Shown piece after piece: positions 16,279 through 24,369 of a DNA stretch of 64,000 nt. The stretch is from Streptomyces sp. NBC_01262 (GTDB lineage Bacteria; Actinomycetota; Actinomycetes; Streptomycetales; Streptomycetaceae). The position numbers and the translations under genes were made by a program. The DNA lies in contig NZ_CP108462.1 of the NCBI RefSeq assembly GCF_036226365.1, positions 744,001 to 808,000 on the forward strand, written 5' to 3'. The first letter of the stretch is position 1. Each line of letters begins with the position of its first letter. Under the pieces are notes generated by a model. That model searched no databases. It was given only the letters and a program-made list of their open reading frames with translations, and was not told where the DNA came from.

Positions 16279-17297
16279 CAACCGTTCTGGAACCCTCGGT
16301 CGAGCCGGCGGAGACGCTCGCCGCCGACATCCCCGGCACCCCCGAGTGGATCGCGGCCCAGGGCCTCGGGGCCGTGGAGACCTCACGGCTCGCCCAGCTG
16401 CACGCCGCCCGCCGCGACCCGAGGATCTTCTCCCTGGAGGGCGATCTCGGCGACTGGGGCGGGCCCGCCTTCCAGGCGGAATTCCCCGACCGCTTCAGGG
16501 ACATGGGCATTGCCGAGGCCAATCTGATCGGAACCGCGGCGGGGCTCGCCCTCGGCGGGAAGGTCTCGTTCGTCAACACCTTCGGCAGCTTCGCCCTGAT
16601 GCGGGCCTGTGAGCAGGTCCGGCTGGACGTCGCGTACCACCGGACCAACGTCAAGATCGCCGGCTCCTTCACCGGTATCGGCGCGGCCTTCTCCGGTCCC
16701 ACCCACCACTGCGGGGAGGACCTGGCCATCGCCCGGGTGCTGCCCGGCATGACGGTGCTGGCGCCCGCCGACTCGGTGGCCGCGTACCACCTGACCGCGA
16801 TCGCCGCGCGGACCGAGGGCCCGTTCTATCTGCGGCTGGGCCTGGAGCCCACACCGCAGGTCTACGACGAGACGGCCACGTTCACCGTGGGCGGCGCCAA
16901 CGTGCTGCGCGAGGGCACCGATCTCACCCTGATCGCCGCCGGCCTGAACTCGGTCGCCTCGGCGCTCAGGGCGGCGGACCTCCTGGCCGCCCAGGGCCTG
17001 CGGGTCCGGGTCGTCGACCTCTACAGCATCAAGCCGGTCAACCGGGAGGTGATCGTCGAGTCGGCCCGCAGGACCGGGCTGATCGTGACGGTGGAAGAGC
17101 ACTCCGTCCACGGCGGCGTGGGCAGCACGGTCGCCGAGGTGGTCGCGGAAGAGGCCCCCGTACCGGTGCGCAAGCTGGGCCTCGCCGATGAGTTCAGCCA
17201 TGAGATGTGCAGTTACGACGACCATCTGCGGCGCAACGGCCTCGATCCCGAGGGCATTGCCAGGGCCGCGGTGGATTCCTTTCGGAGGTGGAAGTAG
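16275..17297 (+). CDS. Transketolase C-terminal subunit 1
   Basis: A 340-residue transketolase Pyr plus C-terminal domain. It carries the catalytic-Glu motif FRDMGIAEANLIGTAAGLA (around residue 78), SGPTHHCGEDLAIAR, and the C-terminal region VTVEEHSVHGGVGSTVAEVV. Compared with subunit 2 it has about 20 extra N-terminal residues and a diverged substrate-side segment (GDLGDWGGPAF). Start overlaps the N-subunit stop (ATGA), so subunits are probably made in equal amounts. Confidence 0.92.
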   Translation: MTTVLEPSVEPAETLAADIPGTPEWIAAQGLGAVETSRLAQLHAARRDPRIFSLEGDLGDWGGPAFQAEFPDRFRDMGIAEANLIGTAAGLALGGKVSFVNTFGSFALMRACEQVRLDVAYHRTNVKIAGSFTGIGAAFSGPTHHCGEDLAIARVLPGMTVLAPADSVAAYHLTAIAARTEGPFYLRLGLEPTPQVYDETATFTVGGANVLREGTDLTLIAAGLNSVASALRAADLLAAQGLRVRVVDLYSIKPVNREVIVESARRTGLIVTVEEHSVHGGVGSTVAEVVAEEAPVPVRKLGLADEFSHEMCSYDDHLRRNGLDPEGIARAAVDSFRRWK

Positions 17298-18083
17298 ATG
17301 GCCAAGGCGGAACTCGGCATCCTGATGCTGGAAGGCAAGATGGCCGACGTCCCCGGATGCATGGCGGCGGAGGACACCTTCCCCGGCTACCCGGTCAACC
17401 GGTTCGTGGTCCCCGGTTCGAAGACCCCCTTCACCGCGGACGACGCGCTGGCCATGCTGCCGCTCTACGTCACGGCGGCGCAGCAGCTGGAGCAGCAGGG
17501 GGTCGGCGTCATCACCGCCAACTGCGGGCTGATGGCACTGATGCAGGACCGTATCGCCTCGACGGTACGGATTCCGGTGGTCCTGTCCAGCATGGTCGCC
17601 GTACCGGCGATCTCGAAGATGATCGCGCCCGGCAAGCACATCGGCATCCTGACCTTCTACACGGACGCCGTCACCGAGCGGAACTACAACGCCTGCGGCT
17701 GGTCCAGCGAGACCCACCCCGTCTCCATCGCCGGGGTCGGCGGCTACGAGTCCTGGCAGGAATTCCTGCGCACCAAGGAGGTGAGCGACGAGCTGCGCCC
17801 CCGGCTGCGTGAGGATCTGCGCACCGTGGTCCAGGGGCTGCTGAAGGAGAACCCCGACATCGGCGCACTGGTCGCCGAATGCACCATGCTGCCCACCGTC
17901 CTCGACGACATCCGCGACGAACTGCCCGTGCCCGTCTTCGACATCCTCACCGTTCTCGACTGGTCGGTCAGCGGCTTCAGCCGGCCCGTCACCTCGGAAC
18001 CCCGTGAGGTGCGCGCCGCACGCGAGGCCGCCGCCACCGAACGCGCCCAGGCCACGAAGAGCGAGGAGCTCAGCCATGTGTGA
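17298..18083 (+). CDS. Aspartate/glutamate racemase-superfamily protein
   Basis: A 261-residue protein of the Asp/Glu/hydantoin racemase superfamily. The two expected catalytic cysteines are visible in VITANCGLMALM (about residue 74) and ALVAECTMLPTV (about 195). The superfamily includes racemases, hydantoin racemases, arylmalonate decarboxylases and maleate isomerases, so the precise reaction is open. ATG 17298 follows the transketolase stop directly. It may set a stereocentre or epimerise an amino-acid intermediate. Confidence 0.82.
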   Translation: MAKAELGILMLEGKMADVPGCMAAEDTFPGYPVNRFVVPGSKTPFTADDALAMLPLYVTAAQQLEQQGVGVITANCGLMALMQDRIASTVRIPVVLSSMVAVPAISKMIAPGKHIGILTFYTDAVTERNYNACGWSSETHPVSIAGVGGYESWQEFLRTKEVSDELRPRLREDLRTVVQGLLKENPDIGALVAECTMLPTVLDDIRDELPVPVFDILTVLDWSVSGFSRPVTSEPREVRAAREAAATERAQATKSEELSHV

Positions 18084-19215
18084 CTTCTTCCATCTCGCCC
18101 CGCGGATCCACTACGGCCGGGGCGCGGCCGCACAGACCGGCCCGGCGCTGCGCGACCTCGGCGTCCGGCAGGTGCTCCTGGTCAGCGACCCGGGAGTGAT
18201 CCGGGCCGGGGTCGCCGACCCGGTGATCGAGTCCATCAAGGCCGCCGGGATCGGGATCTCGGAGTTCACCGAGATCCGCACCAACCCCGACGAGCGCCAG
18301 GTCGCCGCGGCCGTCGCGCAGTACCGGGAGTCCGGCTGCGACGGCGTGCTCGGTATCGGCGGCGGCAGCGCGATGGACGTGGCCAAGTCGGCCGTCGCCG
18401 TGCTGGCCGGCGGCGGCACCATCGAGGACTACGAGGACGGCGCCAGGACGGTCACCGGCCCGTACCCGCCGCTGGTGCAGGTGCCGACGACCTCCGGCAC
18501 CGGCAGCGAGGTGGTCGCCGGGGCGATCATCACGGACAGCAAGCGGATCTTCAAGATGCACATCGTGGCCGTGCCGGCCCAGGTGGCCGTCTGCGACCCC
18601 GAGCTGACCCGTACGCTGCCCGCCGTGCCCACCGCCGCGTCCGGTATCGACGCGCTGGCGCACGCCATCGGCGCGTACGTCTCCCGGGAGCGCCAGCCCC
18701 TCGCCGACGCCAACGCCCTGTACGGCATCCGGCAGATCAACCGGGCGCTGCCGGCCGCCGTGGCCGACGGCACCGACATCGCGGCCCGCGAGCAGATGAT
18801 GCTCGGCGCCCTGACGGCGGGGATCTCGATGAAGGGCGGCGGCGCCGTCGACCACGCCTTCGCGCACGCCGTCAACGCGCTGTTCGACGTGCACCACGGT
18901 GCGGGTGTGGCGATGTTCCTGGCCGACGGCATGGAGTTCAACCTGCCGCATCTGCCGGAGCGCTTCGCCGACATCGCCGAGGCGCTGGACGCCGGCCGGG
19001 ACGGGCAGGGGGGCATCCAGGTGGTCCGCGACCTCGTGGCGAGCCTGCCGCTGCCCACCCTCGCCGACGTCGGCGTCACGGTGGCCGATGTGCCCGCGCT
19101 CACCGCGAAGGTGCTGGAGGACGGCTTCCATCTGGGCCTCAACCCGGTCGACATCAGCGAGTCCGAGATCAGCCGGATCCTCACCACGGCCGCCAAGAGG
19201 GGCGCCACCCGATGA
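18076..19215 (+). CDS. Iron-containing alcohol dehydrogenase 1
   Basis: A 379-residue group III alcohol dehydrogenase. NAD-binding GIGGGSAMDVAKS and PTTSGTGSEV are canonical. Metal ligands are recognisable in SGIDALAHAIGAY (Asp, His) and VDHAFAHAVNALFDVHHGAG (two His). It should interconvert an aldehyde or ketone and an alcohol with NAD(P)H. Start overlaps the racemase gene by eight bases; the next gene, transketolase C subunit 2, overlaps its stop. Confidence 0.9.
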   Translation: MCDFFHLAPRIHYGRGAAAQTGPALRDLGVRQVLLVSDPGVIRAGVADPVIESIKAAGIGISEFTEIRTNPDERQVAAAVAQYRESGCDGVLGIGGGSAMDVAKSAVAVLAGGGTIEDYEDGARTVTGPYPPLVQVPTTSGTGSEVVAGAIITDSKRIFKMHIVAVPAQVAVCDPELTRTLPAVPTAASGIDALAHAIGAYVSRERQPLADANALYGIRQINRALPAAVADGTDIAAREQMMLGALTAGISMKGGGAVDHAFAHAVNALFDVHHGAGVAMFLADGMEFNLPHLPERFADIAEALDAGRDGQGGIQVVRDLVASLPLPTLADVGVTVADVPALTAKVLEDGFHLGLNPVDISESEISRILTTAAKRGATR

Positions 19216-20189
19216 GCTCCCTGGATGCCTGGTACGAGGAGTACGGGCTCAACAGCCGGGAGACCGCCCGGGTCGCCCAGCTGGAGCTCGCCCGCGAGGA
19301 CCCGAGGATCTACTCGCTGGAGAACGATCTGGCGATGCCCACCGTGCCCTTCCACGAGGAGTTCCCCGGGCGGCACATCCAGGCGGGCATCGCCGAGTCG
19401 AACCTGATGGGCATGGCGGCCGGGCTCGCGATGCGCGGCAAGATCCCGTACGTCAACACCTTCGCCACCTTCGCCGTGGCCCGGGCCTGTGAACAGCTGC
19501 GCCTGGACCTGGCCTACAACCGGGCGGGCGTGAAGGTGGTGGGTTACTACGCGGGCCTGTCCGGCGGTATGGCGGGCCCCACCCACCACTCCACGGAGGA
19601 CATCGCGATCACCCGGGCCATCCCGGACCTCACGGTGCTCTCCCCCGCCGACAGTTACGAGGCGTACCGGGCGGTCAAGGCCGCCGCCCGGCACGACGGG
19701 CCCGTCTACATCCGGGCCGGCCGGGCCGCCACCCCACGAGTTCACCGGGAGGATTATGAGTTCACCATCGGCAAGGCGGTCAGACTGCGTCAGGGCGGGG
19801 AGGTCACGGTCTTCGCCACCGGCTGCCTCATGGTGGCCGAGGCCCAGCGGGCGGCGGAGCTGCTGGCCGCGGACGGCGTCGAATGCACGGTTTACGACGT
19901 GCATACGCTCAAGCCGTTCGACGAGGAGGCGGTGATCGAGGCCGCCGAGAGCAGCAGGCTGCTGGTCACCCTGGAGGACCACAGCGTCCTGGGCGGCCTC
20001 GGCTCCGCCGTCGCCGGCACCGCGCTCGAACACCGCCCGCGGCCCGTGCTGCGGTTCGGTGTCCCGGACACCTTCTGCACGACGGTGGCCGAGTACGAGG
20101 ACCTGCCCGGGCTGTACGGGTTCGGCGCCGAGGACGTACGGCAGGGGGTGACGAAGTGGCTGCGGCAGAACCCGAGCCCGTCACGCTGA
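19212..20189 (+). CDS. Transketolase C-terminal subunit 2
   Basis: A 325-residue paralogue of subunit 1. Shared blocks are IQAGIAESNLMGMAAGLA (with catalytic Glu), YVNTFATFAVARACEQLRLD, GPTHHSTEDIAITRAIPDLT and VTLEDHSVLGGLGSAVAG. The early segment reads SLENDLAMPTVPFHEEF, different from subunit 1 near the active site. No second N-terminal subunit gene exists here, so it probably borrows the single PP subunit at 15445–16278 to give an enzyme with other specificity. ATG overlaps the dehydrogenase stop. Confidence 0.9.
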   Translation: MSSLDAWYEEYGLNSRETARVAQLELAREDPRIYSLENDLAMPTVPFHEEFPGRHIQAGIAESNLMGMAAGLAMRGKIPYVNTFATFAVARACEQLRLDLAYNRAGVKVVGYYAGLSGGMAGPTHHSTEDIAITRAIPDLTVLSPADSYEAYRAVKAAARHDGPVYIRAGRAATPRVHREDYEFTIGKAVRLRQGGEVTVFATGCLMVAEAQRAAELLAADGVECTVYDVHTLKPFDEEAVIEAAESSRLLVTLEDHSVLGGLGSAVAGTALEHRPRPVLRFGVPDTFCTTVAEYEDLPGLYGFGAEDVRQGVTKWLRQNPSPSR

Positions 20190-21358
20190 CCACGCGGTGG
20201 ACCGCCCAGCGGGCACCCGAACTGCACGTGGGGACGGGCGCCCTCGGCTATGTCGCCGAGTCCGTCGCGGTGGCCCGCACCCGGCGCCCGCTGCTGGTCA
20301 CCGACTCGGGCACCCGGGCGGCCGGCTGGCCGGACCGGGTCGCCGGGGAGCTGATCGAGGCCGGCCTGCCGGTCACGGTCTGGGCCGGGGTCCGGGCCAA
20401 CGCCAGTGATCTGCTGGTCCACGAGCTCAGCCGGCTGATCACCGACGGGGGCCACGACGGCGTCATCGCGGTCGGCGGCGGCAGCGTCATCGACGTCGCC
20501 AAGGCCGCCGCCGGGCTCGCGGCGGCCGGCGGCACCCTGCTGAGTTACGAGGGGGTGGGCCTGCTCAACGCGGTGGGCCCGCCCGTCATCGCGGTACCCA
20601 CCACCCCGTGCAACGGGGCGGAGATATCCCGGCATTCGGTCATCGCCACGGCCGACGGAAGGAGGTTCTCGGTCAGCGGCCACCATCTGGCCCCCCAGGT
20701 GGTGATCGCCGACCCGCGCACCACACTCACCGCACCCGGCCAGGTCCGGATCGACACGGTGATCGACTCGCTGCTGCACGCGATCGAGGCCTACCTGTGC
20801 CGCTCCGCCTCGCCGTACACCGACGTCTGGTCCCGGTCCGCGGTCGAGTCGATCGCCGTCTCCGCCGTACCCGCCCTGGCCGAAGGGAGCGCGACCGCCC
20901 AGGCGGAACTGATGAAGGGGTGCATCGCGGCCAGCTGCGCGATGGCGAACGCCAACGCCAGCGTCGTACACGCCCTCGGCTACCCGCTGACCAGCGTGTA
21001 CAGCATCCCGCACGGCCGGGCCAACGCCCTGGTCGCCCCGGAGGCGCTGCGGCGGCTGGAGGCGGCGGCCCCCGAGCGGTACCGCGGCCTGTGGCCCGGG
21101 CGTACGGACCTCGCGGACGCCCTCGCCGGGCTGCTGGACAGCCTCGGTGTGGCACGCGGGCTGCGGCGCTACGGCGTACCGAAGGACCATCTGCCGGAGC
21201 TGGCCCGCCGCGCCGAGACCTACCAGCCCGTGCTCCGCAATACCCGGGTCCTCTTCAGCCAGGAGGAACTGCTGGACGTCTACCGGGCGACCTGGGAAGC
21301 GCGCGGTCCCGCGGGGGCCGCCACCGGGCCCGGGCCTGCCGGAAGGGAGGCGGCATGA
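20156..21358 (+). CDS. Iron-containing alcohol dehydrogenase 2
   Basis: A 400-residue, more divergent Fe-ADH-family enzyme. It shows IAVGGGSVIDVAKAAAG, AVPTTPCNGAEISRHSV, and metal ligands in DTVIDSLLHAIEAYL and VVHALGYPLTSVYSIPHGRAN. GTG 20156 is chosen because AGGGGG lies about seven bases upstream and the frame before it is only antisense-like sequence; it overlaps the preceding gene by 34 bases. Each transketolase C subunit is thus followed closely by its own dehydrogenase, hinting at two parallel ketol-forming and reducing steps. Confidence 0.88.
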   Translation: MAAAEPEPVTLTTRWTAQRAPELHVGTGALGYVAESVAVARTRRPLLVTDSGTRAAGWPDRVAGELIEAGLPVTVWAGVRANASDLLVHELSRLITDGGHDGVIAVGGGSVIDVAKAAAGLAAAGGTLLSYEGVGLLNAVGPPVIAVPTTPCNGAEISRHSVIATADGRRFSVSGHHLAPQVVIADPRTTLTAPGQVRIDTVIDSLLHAIEAYLCRSASPYTDVWSRSAVESIAVSAVPALAEGSATAQAELMKGCIAASCAMANANASVVHALGYPLTSVYSIPHGRANALVAPEALRRLEAAAPERYRGLWPGRTDLADALAGLLDSLGVARGLRRYGVPKDHLPELARRAETYQPVLRNTRVLFSQEELLDVYRATWEARGPAGAATGPGPAGREAA

Positions 21359-22458
21359 CCAGTATCGATCTGCCCGAGATGCTGGCGCTGCTGGAGAAGC
21401 TGGTAGGGCTCGACTCGCCGACCGACGAGCCCGGGGCCTGCGCGGCGGTCATGGACGTGCTCGCCGCCGAGTTCCGGGCACTGGGGGCGGTCGTGGAACG
21501 GCACAGGGACCTGGGCGGCCGACCGGTCACGGTGGCGCGCTGGGGCAGCGGCCCCGGCCCGCTGGTGCTCGGCCATGTCGACACCGTCTTCGGCCCCGGC
21601 GAGAGCGGCCGACGGCCGTTCACCCTGACCGGGGACCACGCACGCGGGCCGGGTGTCTTCGACATGAAGGCGGGGCTGGTCCAGGCCCTCTTCGCGCTGA
21701 AGGACCTGCGCCGCAGCGGCACCCTCCCCGCGCTGACCTTCCTGCTCAACGCCGATGAGGAGATCGGCAGTCCGGGATCGCAGACGTTCATCGAAGAGGC
21801 GACGCGAAGCGCGAGCTGTGCGCTCGTGCTGGAACCCGCCGGGGAGAACGGGGCGCTCAAGAGCGCCCGCAAGGGCATCGGGATGTACACCGTCGAGACC
21901 GAGGGCGTGGCCGCGCACCCGGGCCTCGACCCGGAGAAGGGAGTCAACGCGATCGCCGAACTGGCCCAGCACATCACCGCCATCGCGGAGTTCGCCTCGA
22001 TCGACGTGGGCACCACGGTCAACGTCGGCACGGTGTCCGGCGGAACCGGCCGCAACGTGGTAGCGGCGCGCGCCTCGGCCGGCTTCGAGACCCGCTTCTG
22101 GACGGCAGCGGAAGGGCGCCGGGTGGATGCGGCGGTCAAGACCCTGACGCCTCGTCATCCACGGGCCGGGGTGCGTGTCAGCGGCGGCCTCCACCGCGCT
22201 CCGATGGAGCGTACGGACGCGGTGGCGGCGCTGGTCGCGCGCGCCGGGAAGCTGGCCGCGGCGCAGGGCTGGGAGCTGACCGAGACCAGCGTCGGCGGGG
22301 TCAGCGACGGCAACATCACCTCGGCACTCGGCGTGCCCACCCTCGACGGGCTGGGCGCCGAGGGGTCGGGGGCGCACACCCCGGACGAGGTGGTGGACGT
22401 CTCGGCGATACCACGCCGGGTCCGGCTATTGTCCGAACTGATCGGAGGTCTGGGATGA
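21355..22458 (+). CDS. M20-family amidohydrolase (carboxypeptidase G2-like)
   Basis: A 367-residue zinc hydrolase. Metal and catalytic residues appear in LVLGHVDTVFG (His, Asp), GPGVFDMKAG (bridging Asp), NADEEIGSPGS (catalytic Glu pair), LVLEPAG and GAHTPDE (His). A dimerisation domain lies between, around residues 175–285. The family removes N-acyl groups or cleaves glutamyl amides. In this operon it could remove the acyl group added by the GNAT enzyme. Start overlaps the dehydrogenase stop (ATGA). Confidence 0.9.
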   Translation: MTSIDLPEMLALLEKLVGLDSPTDEPGACAAVMDVLAAEFRALGAVVERHRDLGGRPVTVARWGSGPGPLVLGHVDTVFGPGESGRRPFTLTGDHARGPGVFDMKAGLVQALFALKDLRRSGTLPALTFLLNADEEIGSPGSQTFIEEATRSASCALVLEPAGENGALKSARKGIGMYTVETEGVAAHPGLDPEKGVNAIAELAQHITAIAEFASIDVGTTVNVGTVSGGTGRNVVAARASAGFETRFWTAAEGRRVDAAVKTLTPRHPRAGVRVSGGLHRAPMERTDAVAALVARAGKLAAAQGWELTETSVGGVSDGNITSALGVPTLDGLGAEGSGAHTPDEVVDVSAIPRRVRLLSELIGGLG

Positions 22459-23522
22459 CCACGTCTGTAACGACCCCTGCAACCGCCCCGGCGACGAGCA
22501 CCACGGCTCCCCCGGCCCTGCGGCAGCAACTACCGCTGCTGCTGGTGATGTTCTTCTGGGGGACCGCCTTCACGATCTCCAAGCCCCTGGTCGGCGAGGC
22601 GCCCCACGCGGTGGTGGCGGCGCTGCGGTTCGGCGGCGGGGCGATTCTCCTGCTGCCCGTGCTGTTGCGGCGCCCCGCCACGGCGGCCGGACCGGTGCCC
22701 GCCACGGGCCGGGCCGGCCGCCGGCCGGCGGTCATCGCCGCGGCCTGCGGCGTACTCGGCGTCTTCGCCTACAACGCCCTGTTCTACTGGTCGCTCTCGC
22801 TGGCGCCCGCGGTGGACGGCAGCATCATCGTGCCCGTACTGAGTCCTGTGCTCACCACGCTGCTGGTGGTCGGGCTGAGGTGGGAGAAGGTGACCCGGAT
22901 GCGGTCGGCCGGGCTTGCTCTCGGGGTGACGGGCGCGGCCCTGTATCTGCTCGCTGCGGGAGGTGCCGCCGGTGGCCAGCGGTTGCTGGGAGACCTCGGC
23001 TTCGTCGCCGCGGCGGCGAGCTGGGCGGCGTACACGGTGATGGGGCGCCGCGTGCTCACCGGGATCGAGCCGGTGCGGGCGACGGCGTGGGCGATGCTGG
23101 CGGGTTCCGCGCTGTTGCTGCTGTGGTCCGCTCCTGAGCTGGCGGAGACGGACTTCACCGCATTGTCCGGGGGGTTCTGGCTCAGCGTGGCGTATCTGGT
23201 GGTGGGGCCCACCGCCGTCGCCTATGTCCTGTACTACCGAGGCGTGCGGGACGTCGGGTCCTCCCGGGCGGCGGTGATGATGTTCCTCGTACCGGTCATC
23301 GGCTCGGCGTGCTCCATGAGCCTCCTCGGCGAGCGCATCGCTCCGCTCCAGGGCCTCGGCGCGGTGGTCATGCTGGCCGGCGCCGCGCTGGCCGCGCAAC
23401 TGCAGCCGCGCTTGCGCTCGGTGGCGAAGACGGCCGCCTCCACCCGCGAACGCACGCCGAGCTTCAGCAGTATGCGGGCCACGTGCTCGCGGGCGGTGCG
23501 CTCGGTGATGCCGAGGCGGTGA
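22455..23522 (+). CDS. EamA/DMT-family exporter 2
   Basis: A 355-residue membrane protein with two EamA repeats and about ten hydrophobic segments (LLLVMFFWGTAFTISKPLV through LGAVVMLAGAALAAQL). Conserved sequence ends near 23410; the last 36 residues are Arg/Ser-rich and are simply the complement of a LuxR-type helix-turn-helix coding region on the other strand. Start overlaps the M20 stop. Last gene of the rightward operon, most likely a product exporter alongside EamA 1. Confidence 0.85.
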   Translation: MTTSVTTPATAPATSTTAPPALRQQLPLLLVMFFWGTAFTISKPLVGEAPHAVVAALRFGGGAILLLPVLLRRPATAAGPVPATGRAGRRPAVIAAACGVLGVFAYNALFYWSLSLAPAVDGSIIVPVLSPVLTTLLVVGLRWEKVTRMRSAGLALGVTGAALYLLAAGGAAGGQRLLGDLGFVAAAASWAAYTVMGRRVLTGIEPVRATAWAMLAGSALLLLWSAPELAETDFTALSGGFWLSVAYLVVGPTAVAYVLYYRGVRDVGSSRAAVMMFLVPVIGSACSMSLLGERIAPLQGLGAVVMLAGAALAAQLQPRLRSVAKTAASTRERTPSFSSMRATCSRAVRSVMPRR

Positions 23523-23590
23523 GCTATCGCGCGATTGGTCAAGCCGTCGGTCAGCAGGCTGAGTACCTGCTCTTCACGTTCGCTGAGCAT
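23234..23590 (-). CDS. Isolated LuxR-type helix-turn-helix domain
   Basis: Residues 1–62 form a complete GerE/LuxR DNA-binding domain: MLSEREEQVLSLLTDGLTNR, then AIAHRLGITERTAREHVARI, then LLKLGVRSRVEAAV. There is no receiver or sensor domain. ATG 23590 has GGGGAG upstream, so it may be translated as a stand-alone HTH protein. The tail beyond about 23410 only mirrors the EamA gene. The conserved parts of the two genes abut tail to tail at about 23410. It could equally be the remnant of a larger regulator. Confidence 0.5.
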   Translation of the reverse strand: MLSEREEQVLSLLTDGLTNRAIAHRLGITERTAREHVARILLKLGVRSRVEAAVFATERKRGCSCAASAAPASMTTAPRPWSGAMRSPRRLMEHAEPMTGTRNIITAAREDPTSRTPR

Positions 23591-23640
23591 CGGATTCTCC
23601 CCTGTCGGCGGTGCTGTATGGCGGAAGCATGGTCATAACA

Positions 23641-23664
23641 TACCGCCGTCGCGGTTTTTTTCAA
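23641..23664. promoter_or_regulatory. ARE-like box a, upstream of TetR 1
   Basis: On the reverse strand it reads TTGAAAAAAACCGCGACGGC then GGTA. The first 13 bases (TTGAAAAAAACCG) are identical to the start of the box at 25806–25834. It lies between the LuxR-type gene and the TetR gene and could control either. Confidence 0.6.
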
Positions 23665-23693
23665 ACCCTTACGCCGAGACAGGCCGAGGTAGA

Positions 23694-23720
23694 CAAAAAA
23701 ACCGCGTCGGAGGTATCTTT
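23694..23720. promoter_or_regulatory. ARE-like box b, at the TetR 1 start
   Basis: AAAAAAACCGCGTCGGAGGT continuing ATCTTT matches the ARE-like consensus AAAAAACC..CGTCG.GGTAT and overlaps the GGAGG that serves as ribosome binding site for ATG 23726. A bound repressor here would block transcription of the TetR gene, an arrangement expected for autoregulation of a butyrolactone receptor homologue. Confidence 0.65.
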
Positions 23721-23725
23721 CATAT

Positions 23726-24346
23726 ATGAAGCAGGTGAAGCAGGAACGGTCACTGAGGACCCGCGAGCGCATCCTCGACGCCGCCGCGGGCGAGTTCGCG
23801 GCACGCGGCTTCGCCCAGACCCGGCTGGACGACGTGGTGGCCCGCACGGGCATGAGCAAGGGCGCCCTGTACGGGCACTTCGCCTCGAAGGAGGCCCTTG
23901 CCCGCGCCGTGCTCGCACACGCCGAGGGGGCCTGGCTCGACCTGGTCGCACAGGCGGAGTCGCCGCACCTGACGCCCGTGGAAGCGCTCCGGCTGCTGAC
24001 CGTAGGACTCGCGCGGCAGCTGCACACCGACCCGCGGGTGCGGGCCGGGCTGCGACTGGCCACCGAACTGCCGCCGTCCGCCGGCGGCAGGCCGGCCGCC
24101 CTCGGCCCCATTCCCGGGCTGATGGTCGAGTTCGCCGGACAGGCCCATACGGATCCGCACCAGGGCCCGGAGCCGGACTTCGAGCCGCGGGCCGCGATCG
24201 TGGCCCAGCTCATGCTCACCACGGTGCTGGGCAGCCAGGCACTGCCGGCCCTGCGGCTCGACCCCAGGATGCAGGCCTCGATCGAGGACCTCTGGGCCGT
24301 GCTGGCCCAGGCACTGCCCGTCGCGGACAGCACCTGCGGAGCCTGA
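23726..24346 (+). CDS. TetR regulator 1, ArpA/ScbR-type pseudo-receptor
   Basis: A 206-residue TetR-family repressor close to gamma-butyrolactone receptors. The HTH reads TRLDDVVARTGMSKGALYGH followed by FASKEAL. Unlike TetR 2 it has no Trp in the region (about residues 115–135) where true receptors carry the ligand-contacting Trp, suggesting a pseudo-receptor (ScbR2-like) that senses something else, for example the end product. GGAGG at 23709–23713 is embedded in an ARE-like box. Confidence 0.85.
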   Translation: MKQVKQERSLRTRERILDAAAGEFAARGFAQTRLDDVVARTGMSKGALYGHFASKEALARAVLAHAEGAWLDLVAQAESPHLTPVEALRLLTVGLARQLHTDPRVRAGLRLATELPPSAGGRPAALGPIPGLMVEFAGQAHTDPHQGPEPDFEPRAAIVAQLMLTTVLGSQALPALRLDPRMQASIEDLWAVLAQALPVADSTCGA

Positions 24347-24369
24347 CCCGGCACCCAGGGCTCAGTACG

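Noticed and set aside
22455..23522. The last 36 residues of EamA 2 as a functional C-terminal domain
   Set aside because: They are Arg/Ser-rich and precisely antisense to a conserved LuxR helix-turn-helix, so they are more likely read-through sequence.
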